DNA of 62,021 bases, taken from NCBI GenBank assembly GCA_020053595.1, contig JAGVMV010000023.1:1-62021 (forward strand). The letters are read 5' to 3'. Below, in pieces: positions 18,179 to 26,833 of the stretch; positions within the stretch are counted from its first letter, which is position 1, and the number at the start of each line of letters is the position of its first letter. The stretch is from Thermoleophilia bacterium (GTDB lineage Bacteria; Actinomycetota; Thermoleophilia; BMS3ABIN01). The notes under the pieces were generated by a model, which had not been told where the DNA came from, did no database searches, and worked only from the letters and a program-made list of their open reading frames with translations. The position numbers were made by a program, and so were the translations under genes.

Positions 18179-20515
18179 ATGGCAGACCCTAAACTCGGAG
18201 TATACATTTGCTCTGACTGCGGCATCGGTGATGCTCTCGACACGGAGAAGCTCGGGAATATCGCCAGAAACCAGTACCGTATTGAAACAGTAAAGACCGT
18301 TCCTTTCCTTTGCAGCCAGGAAGGCGCGCAGGTGATCAAGGATGACATCAACAACGAAGGCGTGAACAAGATCGTCATCGCCGCCTGCTCGCAGCGGGTC
18401 AATTACGATACCTTTGATTATGATCCTTCCAAGTACATCACCGAACGGGTCAACCTGAGAGAGCATGTAGTCTGGAGCCAGATGGCGCCCGAAGCCGGCG
18501 AAGAAACAGCTGCGGAGGAAAGTGCTGAGGCTCCGGCGGAAGAAACAGCGGCCGAGGCTGACAGTCCGCCCGCGGTCAACGAGAACACCCAGGAGATGGC
18601 CGAGGACCACCTGCGCATGGGCATTGTCCGGGCGCAGAAGTGCGAGCCACCTGAACCTGTCATTGAAGCGGTAGAGCGTACCGTGCTCGTCATCGGTGGC
18701 GGCGCCGCCGGACTCAGCAGCGCCCTGGAGTCGGCCAAGGCCGGCTACAAGGTCATACTCGCCGAGAAGGAAGCAGAGCTGGGTGGCTGGGCAAAGAAGA
18801 TGTACAGGATCCTGCCGGACCAGCCTCCCTTCGAGGACGTCAAGGCATCTGACATCGGTGACAAGATCACAGCGGTTCAGACTCATGAGAACATCACCAT
18901 ACTCACCGGTGCCCACATCGACAGTATCGCGGGTATGCCTGGCCAGTATGACGCAACTATCAGCCATAACGGCAGTACCGAGACCCACAGGATCGGTTCC
19001 GTGGTCATAGCTATCGGCTGGAAGCCCTACGACGCGGGCAAGCTCGAGCACCTGGGCTACGGCAAATTCAAGAACGTGGTCACCAACGTCGAGATCGAAG
19101 AGATGGCTGCCGCCAACAACGGCGCCATCAACAAGCCCTCTGACGGCCAGAAAGCAAAAAGGGTAGCCTTCCTGCAATGTGCCGGCCAGCGTGATCCCGA
19201 GCACCTGCCATACTGCTCATCCGTCTGCTGCATGACATCGCTGAAGCAGGCGCTTTATGTCACCGAGAGCGATCCCGACGCCAGCGCCTTCATCGTCTAC
19301 AAGGACATGAGGACGCCGGGCCTGTATGAGAACTTCTACAAGGCCGCCCAGAACAACCCGGGCGTCATGCTCACCAAGGGCGAAATCGTCAGCATCACCG
19401 GGGACACCGCCGGTAACATCATCCTGGAGATCGACAACACCATCCTCGGCGAGAAAGTGCGCATCGAAGTTGATATGCTGGTGCTGGCTACAGGCATGGT
19501 CACCAACATGCTCCCCGAAGGCGTCGAGAAAGTCACCGACCTGACCCCGGAATACGTGGGCCAGTGGAAGGAAACCGAGACCCAGGACGGCATCATCAAG
19601 GAAGTCATGGCCGACCCGGTGGTTCTGAACCTGGTCTACAGGCAGGGGCCGGAGCTTCCATATCTGAAATATGGTTTCCCGGATTCACACTTTGTCTGCT
19701 TCCCCTACGAGACCCGCCGCACGGGCATCTATGCAGCCGGGACGGTAAGAGCGCCAATGACCGCCATGCAGTCAGCCAACGACGGCATCGGCGCGGCGCT
19801 CAAGGCCATCCAGTGCGTCGAGCTGACGTCACGCGGCCAGGCAGTGCATCCGCGATCCGGGGATGAGAGCTTCCCTGAGATCAACTTCACCAACTGCACC
19901 CAGTGCCGCCGTTGTACCGTGGAATGCCCCTTCGGCGCCCTCGACGAGGATGAAAAGGGCACGCCGACGACCAACACCAGCCGCTGCCGGCGTTGCGGCA
20001 CCTGCATGGGGGCGTGTCCACAGAGGATCATCTCCTTCAAGAACTACAGCGTCAACATGATCGCCGACCAGATGAAGGCCATTAATGTTCCCGAAGAAGA
20101 CAGCAAGCCGAGAATCATCGCGCTCATCTGCGAGAACGACGCCTATCCCGCCCTGGACATCGCCGGCCTCAACAAGCTGAAGATGAGCCCCTTCTACCGG
20201 TTCATCTCCATGAGGTGCCTGGGCGGCATGAACCTGGTCTGGATAGCCGACGCGCTGTCGGCCGGCATCGAGGGCTTCCTGCTCATCGGCTGCCGCTACG
20301 ACGACGACTACCAGTGCCACTTCGTCAAGGGCAGCAAGGCCGCCAACGAGCGTCTGGGCAAGGTACAGGAGACGCTCAGCAGGCTGATGCTCGAGTCGGA
20401 GCGTGTGACGCAGGTTCAGCTCGCCATGAATGAATGGGACCAGCTGCCAAAGATAATGGATGACTTCGCGGAGCAGCTCAAAGGCTTCGGACCAAATCCG
20501 TTCAAGGGATTCTAG
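18179..20515 (+). CDS. qmoB: Quinone-interacting membrane-bound oxidoreductase subunit B
   Basis: 778 residues. Residues 1-100 are a CSDCGIGDAL-containing domain, then an Ala/Glu-rich linker (about 105-135). The HdrA-like FAD domain starts at VLVIGGGAAGLSSALES. CTQCRRCTVECPFGALDEDE and CRRCGTCMGACPQRI are two 4Fe-4S sites near residue 570-620. The C-terminal 150 residues resemble MvhD/FlpD (ICENDAYPALDIAG, RCLGGMNLVWIADAL, GCRYDDDYQCH). The domain order is that of QmoB. The linker length is the only loose feature. Confidence 0.95.
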   Translation: MADPKLGVYICSDCGIGDALDTEKLGNIARNQYRIETVKTVPFLCSQEGAQVIKDDINNEGVNKIVIAACSQRVNYDTFDYDPSKYITERVNLREHVVWSQMAPEAGEETAAEESAEAPAEETAAEADSPPAVNENTQEMAEDHLRMGIVRAQKCEPPEPVIEAVERTVLVIGGGAAGLSSALESAKAGYKVILAEKEAELGGWAKKMYRILPDQPPFEDVKASDIGDKITAVQTHENITILTGAHIDSIAGMPGQYDATISHNGSTETHRIGSVVIAIGWKPYDAGKLEHLGYGKFKNVVTNVEIEEMAAANNGAINKPSDGQKAKRVAFLQCAGQRDPEHLPYCSSVCCMTSLKQALYVTESDPDASAFIVYKDMRTPGLYENFYKAAQNNPGVMLTKGEIVSITGDTAGNIILEIDNTILGEKVRIEVDMLVLATGMVTNMLPEGVEKVTDLTPEYVGQWKETETQDGIIKEVMADPVVLNLVYRQGPELPYLKYGFPDSHFVCFPYETRRTGIYAAGTVRAPMTAMQSANDGIGAALKAIQCVELTSRGQAVHPRSGDESFPEINFTNCTQCRRCTVECPFGALDEDEKGTPTTNTSRCRRCGTCMGACPQRIISFKNYSVNMIADQMKAINVPEEDSKPRIIALICENDAYPALDIAGLNKLKMSPFYRFISMRCLGGMNLVWIADALSAGIEGFLLIGCRYDDDYQCHFVKGSKAANERLGKVQETLSRLMLESERVTQVQLAMNEWDQLPKIMDDFAEQLKGFGPNPFKGF

Positions 20516-20524
20516 GAGGATTAC

Positions 20525-21775
20525 ATGGCGGACGAAACCGTTGATAAAACTGAAGAAACCGCCGGCGCCGGCGACGAGGCTGTCGTTGAGCCTGCCGAAG
20601 CGGCGCCGGTTGCCCGTGAAGCCATGATGGTCACGCCTGACGTCGGTTTCGTCAGGGACATCATCAAGGGTGGCGGCTCTGACGTGAAAAAATGCTACCA
20701 GTGCGCGACCTGCTCGGTGGTATGTAACCTTACGCCTGACGACAGTCCGTTCCCGCGCAAAGAAATGATGTGGGCTCAGTGGGGCCTCAAGGACAAGCTG
20801 ATGGGCGACCCGGATGTCTGGCTCTGCCACCAGTGCAGCGACTGCGTGGCCCAGTGCCCCCGCGGCGCCAAGCCGGGACTGGTGCTGCAGGCCATAGCCA
20901 AGATGACAATCAGCCGCTTCTCGCCGCCCAGCTTCCTGACCAAAGCGGTGGGCAGCCCGGGAGCGCTGGCTCTGATGGCCGCGATACCGGTCATGATCCT
21001 GGCGGTCATCATCGGCGCCTTCGGTTCCTTCACGCCGGAGCGTGGCGAGATGATCGGCGGCAAGCTCGAGCACGCCAATGAGATAGTCTACTCGCGGATG
21101 ATGCCGATTCTCGCCATCGACCTAACTTATAGCGCCTTTTTCTTCCTGGCAATAGGTATTTTTGCTATCGGCGTAAAAAGATATTGGGGAGTTCTGGCGG
21201 AGCAGGCAAAAAGCGAGGGCACACCTTTAAAGGGCGGTGGCTTCAGCCAGTTTGGGCCTGTGCTATCCGAGATAATGACTCACAAGCGCTTTGGCAAGTG
21301 TGATGAAACTGAAGATCGTAAAATAGCTCACCTGTTTATTTTCTACGGTTTCCTGCTGCTTTTCATCACCACGGCAACATCAGTCGGGTTCCATTATCTC
21401 TTGCACAAGTACTCGCCATACCCGCAGATAGGGCCGGTCAAGTTCCTCGGCAATGCCGGAGCAATAGCCGGCATAGTCGGAATCGGTCTGATCACCATCA
21501 ACCGCTTCAAGCACCAGGAAAAGGTAGGTCTGGGCAGCTATTTCGACTGGCTGTTGATCATTGTCATCCTGACGATCATGGTTACGGGAATCCTGTCGGA
21601 GGTGTTTCGCCTTGCAGGTATAGGGGTCTTAGCTTACCCGACATACTTTCTCCACCTGACGGCTGTGCTTTTTCTGTTCATTTACGCGCCCTTCTCGAAG
21701 ATGGCGCATATGGTCTACAGGACCGTAGCGCTTACATTCGCACGGGTTTCGGGCAGGGACACGGGCATAGAGTAA
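20525..21775 (+). CDS. qmoC: Quinone-interacting membrane-bound oxidoreductase subunit C
   Basis: 416 residues, a fusion of an HdrC-like ferredoxin domain and an HdrE/NarI-like membrane anchor. After an acidic N-terminus, CYQCATCSVVCNLTPDDSPF and CHQCSDCVAQCPRGAKPG bind two [4Fe-4S] clusters. About six membrane segments follow, with His residues (GFHYLLHKY, FLHLTA) suited to b-haem and quinone binding. TAGGAGGATTAC precedes the ATG. Known Gram-positive sulfate reducers of the Desulfotomaculum type lack QmoC, so its presence here is informative. Confidence 0.95.
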   Translation: MADETVDKTEETAGAGDEAVVEPAEAAPVAREAMMVTPDVGFVRDIIKGGGSDVKKCYQCATCSVVCNLTPDDSPFPRKEMMWAQWGLKDKLMGDPDVWLCHQCSDCVAQCPRGAKPGLVLQAIAKMTISRFSPPSFLTKAVGSPGALALMAAIPVMILAVIIGAFGSFTPERGEMIGGKLEHANEIVYSRMMPILAIDLTYSAFFFLAIGIFAIGVKRYWGVLAEQAKSEGTPLKGGGFSQFGPVLSEIMTHKRFGKCDETEDRKIAHLFIFYGFLLLFITTATSVGFHYLLHKYSPYPQIGPVKFLGNAGAIAGIVGIGLITINRFKHQEKVGLGSYFDWLLIIVILTIMVTGILSEVFRLAGIGVLAYPTYFLHLTAVLFLFIYAPFSKMAHMVYRTVALTFARVSGRDTGIE

Positions 21776-21795
21776 CAACGAAAACGAGTTAGTCG

Positions 21796-21829
21796 CGCGG
21801 GCGTCTCCGTTGGGAGCGCCCGCGTTTTT
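21796..21829 (+). terminator. Rho-independent terminator after qmoC
   Basis: CGCGGGCG pairs with CGCCCGCG, then CTCC with GGAG across a one-base bulge and a GTTG loop, followed by TTTTT. It closes the adk-sat-apr-qmo transcription unit. Confidence 0.85.
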
Positions 21830-21913
21830 GTGCCAGCGGCCGGTATCGACTACAATATTCAGGCAGCAACTGCATTTATATCCCCTGAGGGACCAGTCCA
21901 AAGGAAGCGATTC

Positions 21914-22708
21914 ATGGCCACGCTTAACAACAAATCCGTTATCCCGCAAAAGTATGAGCTCGATTCGAAGCTCAAGTTCCGCTGCCACCCTGGCATCAAG
22001 TGCTTCACCAGGTGCTGCAGCAACATCGATATCCTGCTGACGCCCTACGATGTTATCAGGATGAAGAACCGGCTCGGTCTTTCCAGCACCAAGTTTCTCG
22101 CCGGGTACACCCGTTATGAAGTTGATGACAAAACCACCCATCCGCTGGTTTTCATGCGCATGAAGGAAGAGGAAGGGCGTAGCTGCCCGTTCGTCAAGGA
22201 AACGGAAGGCTGCAGCATCTACACGGACCGACCCGCGGCCTGCCGCTATTATCCCGTCGGCCAGGCCACCCACCGGCGGCTTGACGATGATGACAAGACC
22301 CCCATCCATGACGAATGGTATGTCATCGTCAAGGAGGATCACTGCCTGGGCTTTGAGGAGGATAAGGTCTGGACTATCCGGGAATGGCGCGATGATCAGG
22401 AGGCGGCCCTATACGACGATATGAACCGCGAGTGGAAGAACATCATGATGAAGCAGGATATCGCCAAGGACCAGATTAATGAGAAACTGCAGCAGATGTT
22501 CTACATGGCCAGCTACGACATCGACAATTTCCGCCGCTTCGTTTTCGAGAGCAATTTCCTGGAAGTCGTCAAACTCGATCCGGAAACAGTGGAAAAGATC
22601 ACGAATGATGAGATAGAGCTGATGAACTTCGCGTTCCGTTATCTGAAGTATCTGCTTGGCATCGAAAAGGGTTTTGATGTCAAGGCTGAGCCGGGGAACA
22701 AATCCTAA
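21914..22708 (+). CDS. YkgJ-type cysteine-cluster (CxxxCxxCC-like) protein
   Basis: 264 residues from ATG 21914 behind AAAGGAAG. FRCHPGIKCFTRCCSNIDIL and, about 90 residues later, CPFVKETEGCSIYTDRPAAC followed by RYYPVG match the YkgJ family, whose cysteines probably bind zinc or an Fe-S cluster. The C-terminal 100 residues are charged and helical without a recognised domain. Function unknown. It follows the sulfate operon but is separated from it by a terminator. The 3' end overlaps the convergent VKOR-like gene by four bases. Confidence 0.7.
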   Translation: MATLNNKSVIPQKYELDSKLKFRCHPGIKCFTRCCSNIDILLTPYDVIRMKNRLGLSSTKFLAGYTRYEVDDKTTHPLVFMRMKEEEGRSCPFVKETEGCSIYTDRPAACRYYPVGQATHRRLDDDDKTPIHDEWYVIVKEDHCLGFEEDKVWTIREWRDDQEAALYDDMNREWKNIMMKQDIAKDQINEKLQQMFYMASYDIDNFRRFVFESNFLEVVKLDPETVEKITNDEIELMNFAFRYLKYLLGIEKGFDVKAEPGNKS

Positions 22709-23145
22709 GCGGACTGCTTTCTTCCCAGAACCAGGGCTGACCCGGACAGAAGCGTTATCACCAATATCAAGGACTGCGATAAGACGCAAAGCGGACAAAC
22801 AGCCTTGAGCACGAAGAGTTCGATGTATGTCAGGCTCAGGGAGACAGCGAGCGCAGCCAGGGAAACTACCGCAAGCAGCACAAGGGCCTGCCGGGACAAG
22901 GCCATTCCGGACAGGCATGTCGCGGCCAGCAATACCAGCAATAAATAGCCGGCAAAGCCAATACCCGCGACCGGTACGCCCATCACAGCCGAATATTCGC
23001 TCTGATTCACAGCCGTGCAGCTAACGGTCGCATTGAAATCGCATTGAGACGTATCGGGTGGTGCATAGTGCTGTTTTAAGGCATAGGCCGAGTCGAGCAT
23101 GCCGACCAGTGCTAACACAATCACAATGATAAGTATTACCTTCAT
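22705..23145 (-). CDS. Vitamin K epoxide reductase-family membrane protein
   Basis: 146 residues with four membrane helices. Conserved features are the Cys pair in the first loop (QCDFNATVSCTAVNQSEYS), AVMGVPVAGIGFAGYLLL, and the active-site CPLCVLSQ in helix four. Bacterial VKOR homologues reoxidise extracytoplasmic thiol oxidases by passing electrons to quinone and so drive disulfide bond formation, a DsbB-like role. No fused thioredoxin domain is present; the thioredoxin-like lipoprotein at 25.5 kb is a possible partner. Confidence 0.85.
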   Translation of the reverse strand: MKVILIIVIVLALVGMLDSAYALKQHYAPPDTSQCDFNATVSCTAVNQSEYSAVMGVPVAGIGFAGYLLLVLLAATCLSGMALSRQALVLLAVVSLAALAVSLSLTYIELFVLKAVCPLCVLSQSLILVITLLSGSALVLGRKQSA

Positions 23146-23203
23146 TTGTACCTCCGGTTGTTGAACAATTCATACTTGGAGTGTGGCTTTGTTAAGGAAA
23201 TTG

Positions 23204-23301
23204 TGGAGGGGGCGCGTGGGAGTCGAACCCACTCACCATCTGGTTCTCAGACAGGCAAACGGTTTTGCAGACCGCCGGGAACTACCGGTTCCAGCACCCC
23301 C
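23204..23301 (-). tRNA. tRNA-Cys(GCA) with selenocysteine-tRNA-like 8/5 fold
   Basis: 98 nt with encoded CCA. I fold the minus strand as follows. Acceptor 8 bp, GGGGGTGC with GCGCCCCC. One linker base, then a D stem of 5 bp (GGAAC/GTTCC) with a 5-base loop CGGTA. Anticodon stem GGCGGT/ACCGTT around the loop CTGCAAA, so anticodon GCA. A long variable arm of about 25 nt with a 7-bp stem (CTGTCTG with CAGATGG). T stem GTGGG/CCCAC, loop TTCGACT. The T stem abuts the acceptor strand directly, so the branch is 8/5 (13 bp) as in bacterial tRNA-Sec. The discriminator is U73, normal for tRNA-Cys, not the G73 of tRNA-Sec. Ordinary bacterial tRNA-Cys is about 74 nt with 7/5 pairing and a short variable loop. 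Confidence 0.85.
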
Positions 23302-23358
23302 AATATCGAGGGTCGCCGGCATATCGATCTGGCTAGCAGGAAAGATAGTTAACGCGCC

Positions 23359-23439
23359 AGGTGCAGGCGGACGCCTCGCATACGATGCGCTCTTCACGGA
23401 GCGCTGAATCTTTTCACCTGCGCGACATGGCCTGCACCT
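23359..23439. other. Structured intergenic element of unknown kind
   Basis: An 81-base segment closed by a perfect 9-bp inverted repeat, AGGTGCAGG (23359-23367) and CCTGCACCT (23431-23439). Inside are CGCAT/ATGCG and GCGCTC/GAGCGC hairpins that share bases and so could be alternative. It lies between the Sec-like tRNA (minus strand) and tRNA-Ser(GCU). I see no gene in 23302-23621, and no SRP-RNA signature. Confidence 0.35.
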
Positions 23440-23621
23440 CCTCAGCTGCTTTTGAGATAGAAGAATATTCGTAGTTTAGATGATGAGTCTGAGCGGCACC
23501 AAGTCGCCCCGGCTGGATTTCCATCTTCAAAATCTCTAGAATCGTACATTGGTAATCGATTGACCGGCGGACGGCTCTTTCCATGGGGCTTCGGTGCCGC
23601 CGCGACGTGTCAATCCGCCGC

Positions 23622-23719
<98 letters not shown>

Positions 23720-23722
23720 TAT

Positions 23723-23799
23723 GCGCCCGTAGCTCAGCTGGATAGAGCGTTGGACTACGAATCCAAAGGTCACAGGTTCGAATCCTGTCGGGCGCGCCA
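23723..23799 (+). tRNA. tRNA-Arg(ACG)
   Basis: Acceptor GCGCCCG with CGGGCGC, anticodon ACG in loop CTACGAA (A34 normally becomes inosine, made by the tadA product encoded 69 bases downstream), short variable loop, encoded CCA. Five bases after tRNA-Ser(GCU), so probably one transcript. Confidence 0.95.
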
Positions 23800-23867
23800 T
23801 TAAGCAGTCTGCCGCACCGAGCACCTCACTGACTGAAGCCCCCCTCATCCGTGATAGTCTATTTCAG

Positions 23868-24317
23868 ATGAAAGACAACGGACACTTCATGCGCATAGCG
23901 CTAAACGAAGCCAGAATGGCAGCCGAAACCGGCGAGGTGCCGGTTGGCGCCGTCATCGAACGTGGGGGAGAGGTGATAGCAGTCGCCGGCAACGAGCGGG
24001 AGGAGAAGAATGACCCCACCGCTCACGCCGAGATGATCGCCATCCGTAAAGCGGCTGAGAAGCTCAGCAGCTGGCGTCTTACCGGCTGCACCATCTATGT
24101 AACCATTGAGCCCTGCCCGATGTGCGCCGGTGCCATTTACCAGGCTCGTATCGAGCGGCTGGTGTATGGCGCCCCCGACGATAAAGCCGGAGCGGCAGGC
24201 ACCTTGATGGATATCACACGCGACCCACGCCTCAACCACAGGACCGAGGTGACCCCAGGGGTTCTGGCAAACGAATGCGCCGCCATCCTCAAGGAGTTCT
24301 TTTCCAGCCGCCGCTGA
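23868..24317 (+). CDS. tadA: tRNA adenosine(34) deaminase
   Basis: 149 residues. HAEMIAI provides the zinc-binding His and catalytic Glu; PCPMCAGAIYQARI supplies the two zinc Cys. The C-terminal part GVLANECAAILKEFF matches TadA. It converts A34 of tRNA-Arg(ACG) to inosine, and that very tRNA sits directly upstream. No strong Shine-Dalgarno before ATG 23868; ATG 23889 is an alternative start. Confidence 0.93.
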   Translation: MKDNGHFMRIALNEARMAAETGEVPVGAVIERGGEVIAVAGNEREEKNDPTAHAEMIAIRKAAEKLSSWRLTGCTIYVTIEPCPMCAGAIYQARIERLVYGAPDDKAGAAGTLMDITRDPRLNHRTEVTPGVLANECAAILKEFFSSRR

Positions 24318-24413
24318 ACGACCGGTTTAGCCCGGCGGGCTTTGCCAGCACAGCTCCGGTTCAGCAGTCAGTTTCACCTTGAGCCCCGCATTGGGTAAAC
24401 TATCAGCTGGCGC

Positions 24414-24508
<95 letters not shown>

Positions 24509-24560
24509 ATTGTATGGGTTAGACGCCAGCCGTCCAATGATGGATAATCCCATATGCCTT

Positions 24561-24654
24561 GGAGAGGTGTCCGAGCTGGCCGAAGGAGCACGACTGGAAA
24601 TCGTGTAGGCGGGGTTAACTCGTCTCGAGGGTTCGAATCCCTCCCTCTCCGCCA
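24561..24654 (+). tRNA. tRNA-Ser(GGA)
   Basis: Acceptor GGAGAGG with CCTCTCC, anticodon GGA in ACGACTGGAAATCGT, long variable arm, T arm GGGTTCGAATCCC, encoded CCA. Confidence 0.94.
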
Positions 24655-24704
24655 CATTGGCCACATTTGGGGACGTACGTTTCCTATGTTTCCTGAATCA
24701 ATTA

Positions 24705-25325
<621 letters not shown>

Positions 25326-25405
25326 GTGGCGATTGCTTTTTTCAGCCGTCATTACAGATCAGAAAGTATCTGGTAAGGGCGGAGGTTTTTCAGCGTTCCC
25401 GGTGA

Positions 25406-25510
25406 CTAACGGTTTTTACGTTTAGTGCTATAGAGAGCCAGGACAATCCCCCCGGCGATTAGCAGTCCGCCAATGACTCCGTAGCGAATCAGCTCCGCGC
25501 CTGTCTGCAT
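25406..25510 (-). CDS. Small single-helix membrane protein (34 aa)
   Basis: Reads MQTGAELIRYGVIGGLLIAG and then GIVLALYSTKRKNR, stop TAG. One hydrophobic helix with a basic C-terminal tail. Its ATG overlaps the stop of the thioredoxin-like gene as TAATG, which argues for translational coupling and a real gene. Function unknown; it could anchor or assist the lipoprotein encoded just before it. Confidence 0.5.
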   Translation of the reverse strand: MQTGAELIRYGVIGGLLIAGGIVLALYSTKRKNR

Positions 25511-25956
25511 TACGGCCTTGCCACCAGACTGTCCAGTTTCTGCTTCAGATCAGGTTTCTCGAGAAATGCATCAACTACTTCCACGCGATTTCCCTTTTTA
25601 TCAATGAAGATCATTCCGGGTATGTGGGTTATGCCATACCGTTGATACTCGCAGTATCCCTCGGGAGTCGACAGGTCATAGCTCATGAATTCGATTTTGT
25701 CCTTGTATTCTACCTGTAGCTCATCGACGATGGGCTTCTCCTTCTGGCAAGCCGGTCAGGTATCCCGGTAGAACAGGACGTACTGCGGTTTGCCGCTGGG
25801 AGGGGGAATAATGCTGGGCGTATCCGGGCTGCACTGCACTGCGGCAACCGTGGTCGTCGACTTGCTGTCGTCGCCACAACCGGCCAGCATAACTGCTGCC
25901 AGCAGCAGCGCTCCAATAAAACCAAGAAATATAATTATGTTCTGTTTCCGTATCAT
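25510..25956 (-). CDS. Thioredoxin-fold lipoprotein, candidate selenoprotein (in-frame UGA at U67)
   Basis: Starts at ATG 25956 with a signal peptide ending in lipobox LAGC, then a short linker and a thioredoxin fold beginning QYVLFYRDT. The next codon is TGA (25756-25758), followed in the same frame by PACQKEKPIVDELQVEYKD and, later, THIPGMIFIDKKG with the cis-Pro loop, to TAA at 25510. TGA thus occupies the first Cys of the CPAC redox motif (UPAC). 148 residues if TGA is read through. Downstream of the UGA the mRNA can form GGCUU/AAGCC with an inner CC-AGAA-GG, or CAUC-GUC-GAUG; either could be a bacterial SECIS. It lies after the ABC permease, probably in the same operon. The alternative, a nonsense mutation, is less likely given its exact position. 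Confidence 0.75.
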
Positions 25957-26005
25957 TATGGCGTTATTCTAGCTTAATGCACCCTCAAAAGAAAAGCATG
26001 AGAGG

Positions 26006-26833
26006 CTATCTCAGGTCTTTCCTCCTGAATACCAGGGTCGCCAGCAACACTGTACCTGCGATATAGGCAAGCTCATAACCAAAGGACCAGGTGCGTGGCG
26101 CAAAAGTACCGGTCTCGGTACCTGCCTGCTCCGCAGTCCGCGACTTTCCCATGAGCACCAGGTTGGCCAGATCGCTCACCTCGCTGACCGGTAGCAGCAT
26201 CCTCAGCCCGTTGGCAAAAACCACAACGAAGATATTGTCTGAGGTCTGGCCTATGGCATTGATAACGCGGAGATTAGAAGTGCAAATGAAGAGCAGAAAC
26301 ACGAATATGGCATTGGCGATCACCGGCAGGAAAGTAGAGAAAAGCAGGGTTAGACTCACCATGGTGATGACATTCATGGTTATCAGGGCAATTGCTGGCA
26401 AAAAACGCCAGATAATCGAGCCGGAACCAAGTGAAACCGTAGCCCAGAGGACCAGTCCCATGATCAGCACATAACCACCCATGAGCAGTGCATGGCCGAT
26501 CCATTTTCCGAACACGATCTGCCAGCGATGAATCGGCTTGGTGACGACAGCCAGGATTGTGCCTTGCTCGACTTCAGTATAAATGGCACCGAGCGTCGTA
26601 AAAATAGCCATGCACATGCCAATAAAGTTAAGTCCGCCCAGCGCGAAGCTGAGAAAATCGCGTCCGGCTGCCGTCTGTCTTTCCATGTCACCAACAACGG
26701 CGCTGCCACCGCTGGAGGAACTCAGTACGGGCACAATGGCCAGGTAGAGAAAGCTGACAACCAGCCCGATTATCATGGTTTTGGAGCGCAGCGTCTCCCG
26801 CAAAGTGAAAAAAGCCATAGCCCAGGTCTTCAT
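26006..26833 (-). CDS. ABC-2 type transporter permease
   Basis: 275 residues, six hydrophobic segments, starting MKTWAMAFFTLRETLRSKTM as in NosY/ABC-2 permeases. EVEQGTILAVVTKPIHRWQI is the conserved cytoplasmic coupling helix region. A long loop between the last two helices (residues about 205-250) is extracytoplasmic. The start ATG overlaps the stop of the ATPase gene (ATGA). Substrate unknown. Confidence 0.82.
   Translation of the reverse strand: MKTWAMAFFTLRETLRSKTMIIGLVVSFLYLAIVPVLSSSSGGSAVVGDMERQTAAGRDFLSFALGGLNFIGMCMAIFTTLGAIYTEVEQGTILAVVTKPIHRWQIVFGKWIGHALLMGGYVLIMGLVLWATVSLGSGSIIWRFLPAIALITMNVITMVSLTLLFSTFLPVIANAIFVFLLFICTSNLRVINAIGQTSDNIFVVVFANGLRMLLPVSEVSDLANLVLMGKSRTAEQAGTETGTFAPRTWSFGYELAYIAGTVLLATLVFRRKDLR

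Noticed and set aside
18173-19204. 343-codon minus-strand frame across qmoB
   Set aside because: Antisense to a certain gene; same reasoning.
19829-21073. 414-codon minus-strand frame across qmoB/qmoC
   Set aside because: It spans two real genes antisense, is rich in His/Arg/Val as shadow frames are, and shows no domain.
23204-23301. Ordinary tRNA-Sec (selC)
   Set aside because: The anticodon is GCA, not UCA, and position 73 is U rather than G.
23302-23621. Possible SRP RNA (ffs), often located near tadA
   Set aside because: The conserved GGUCAGG/GGAAGCAGC region is absent on both strands.
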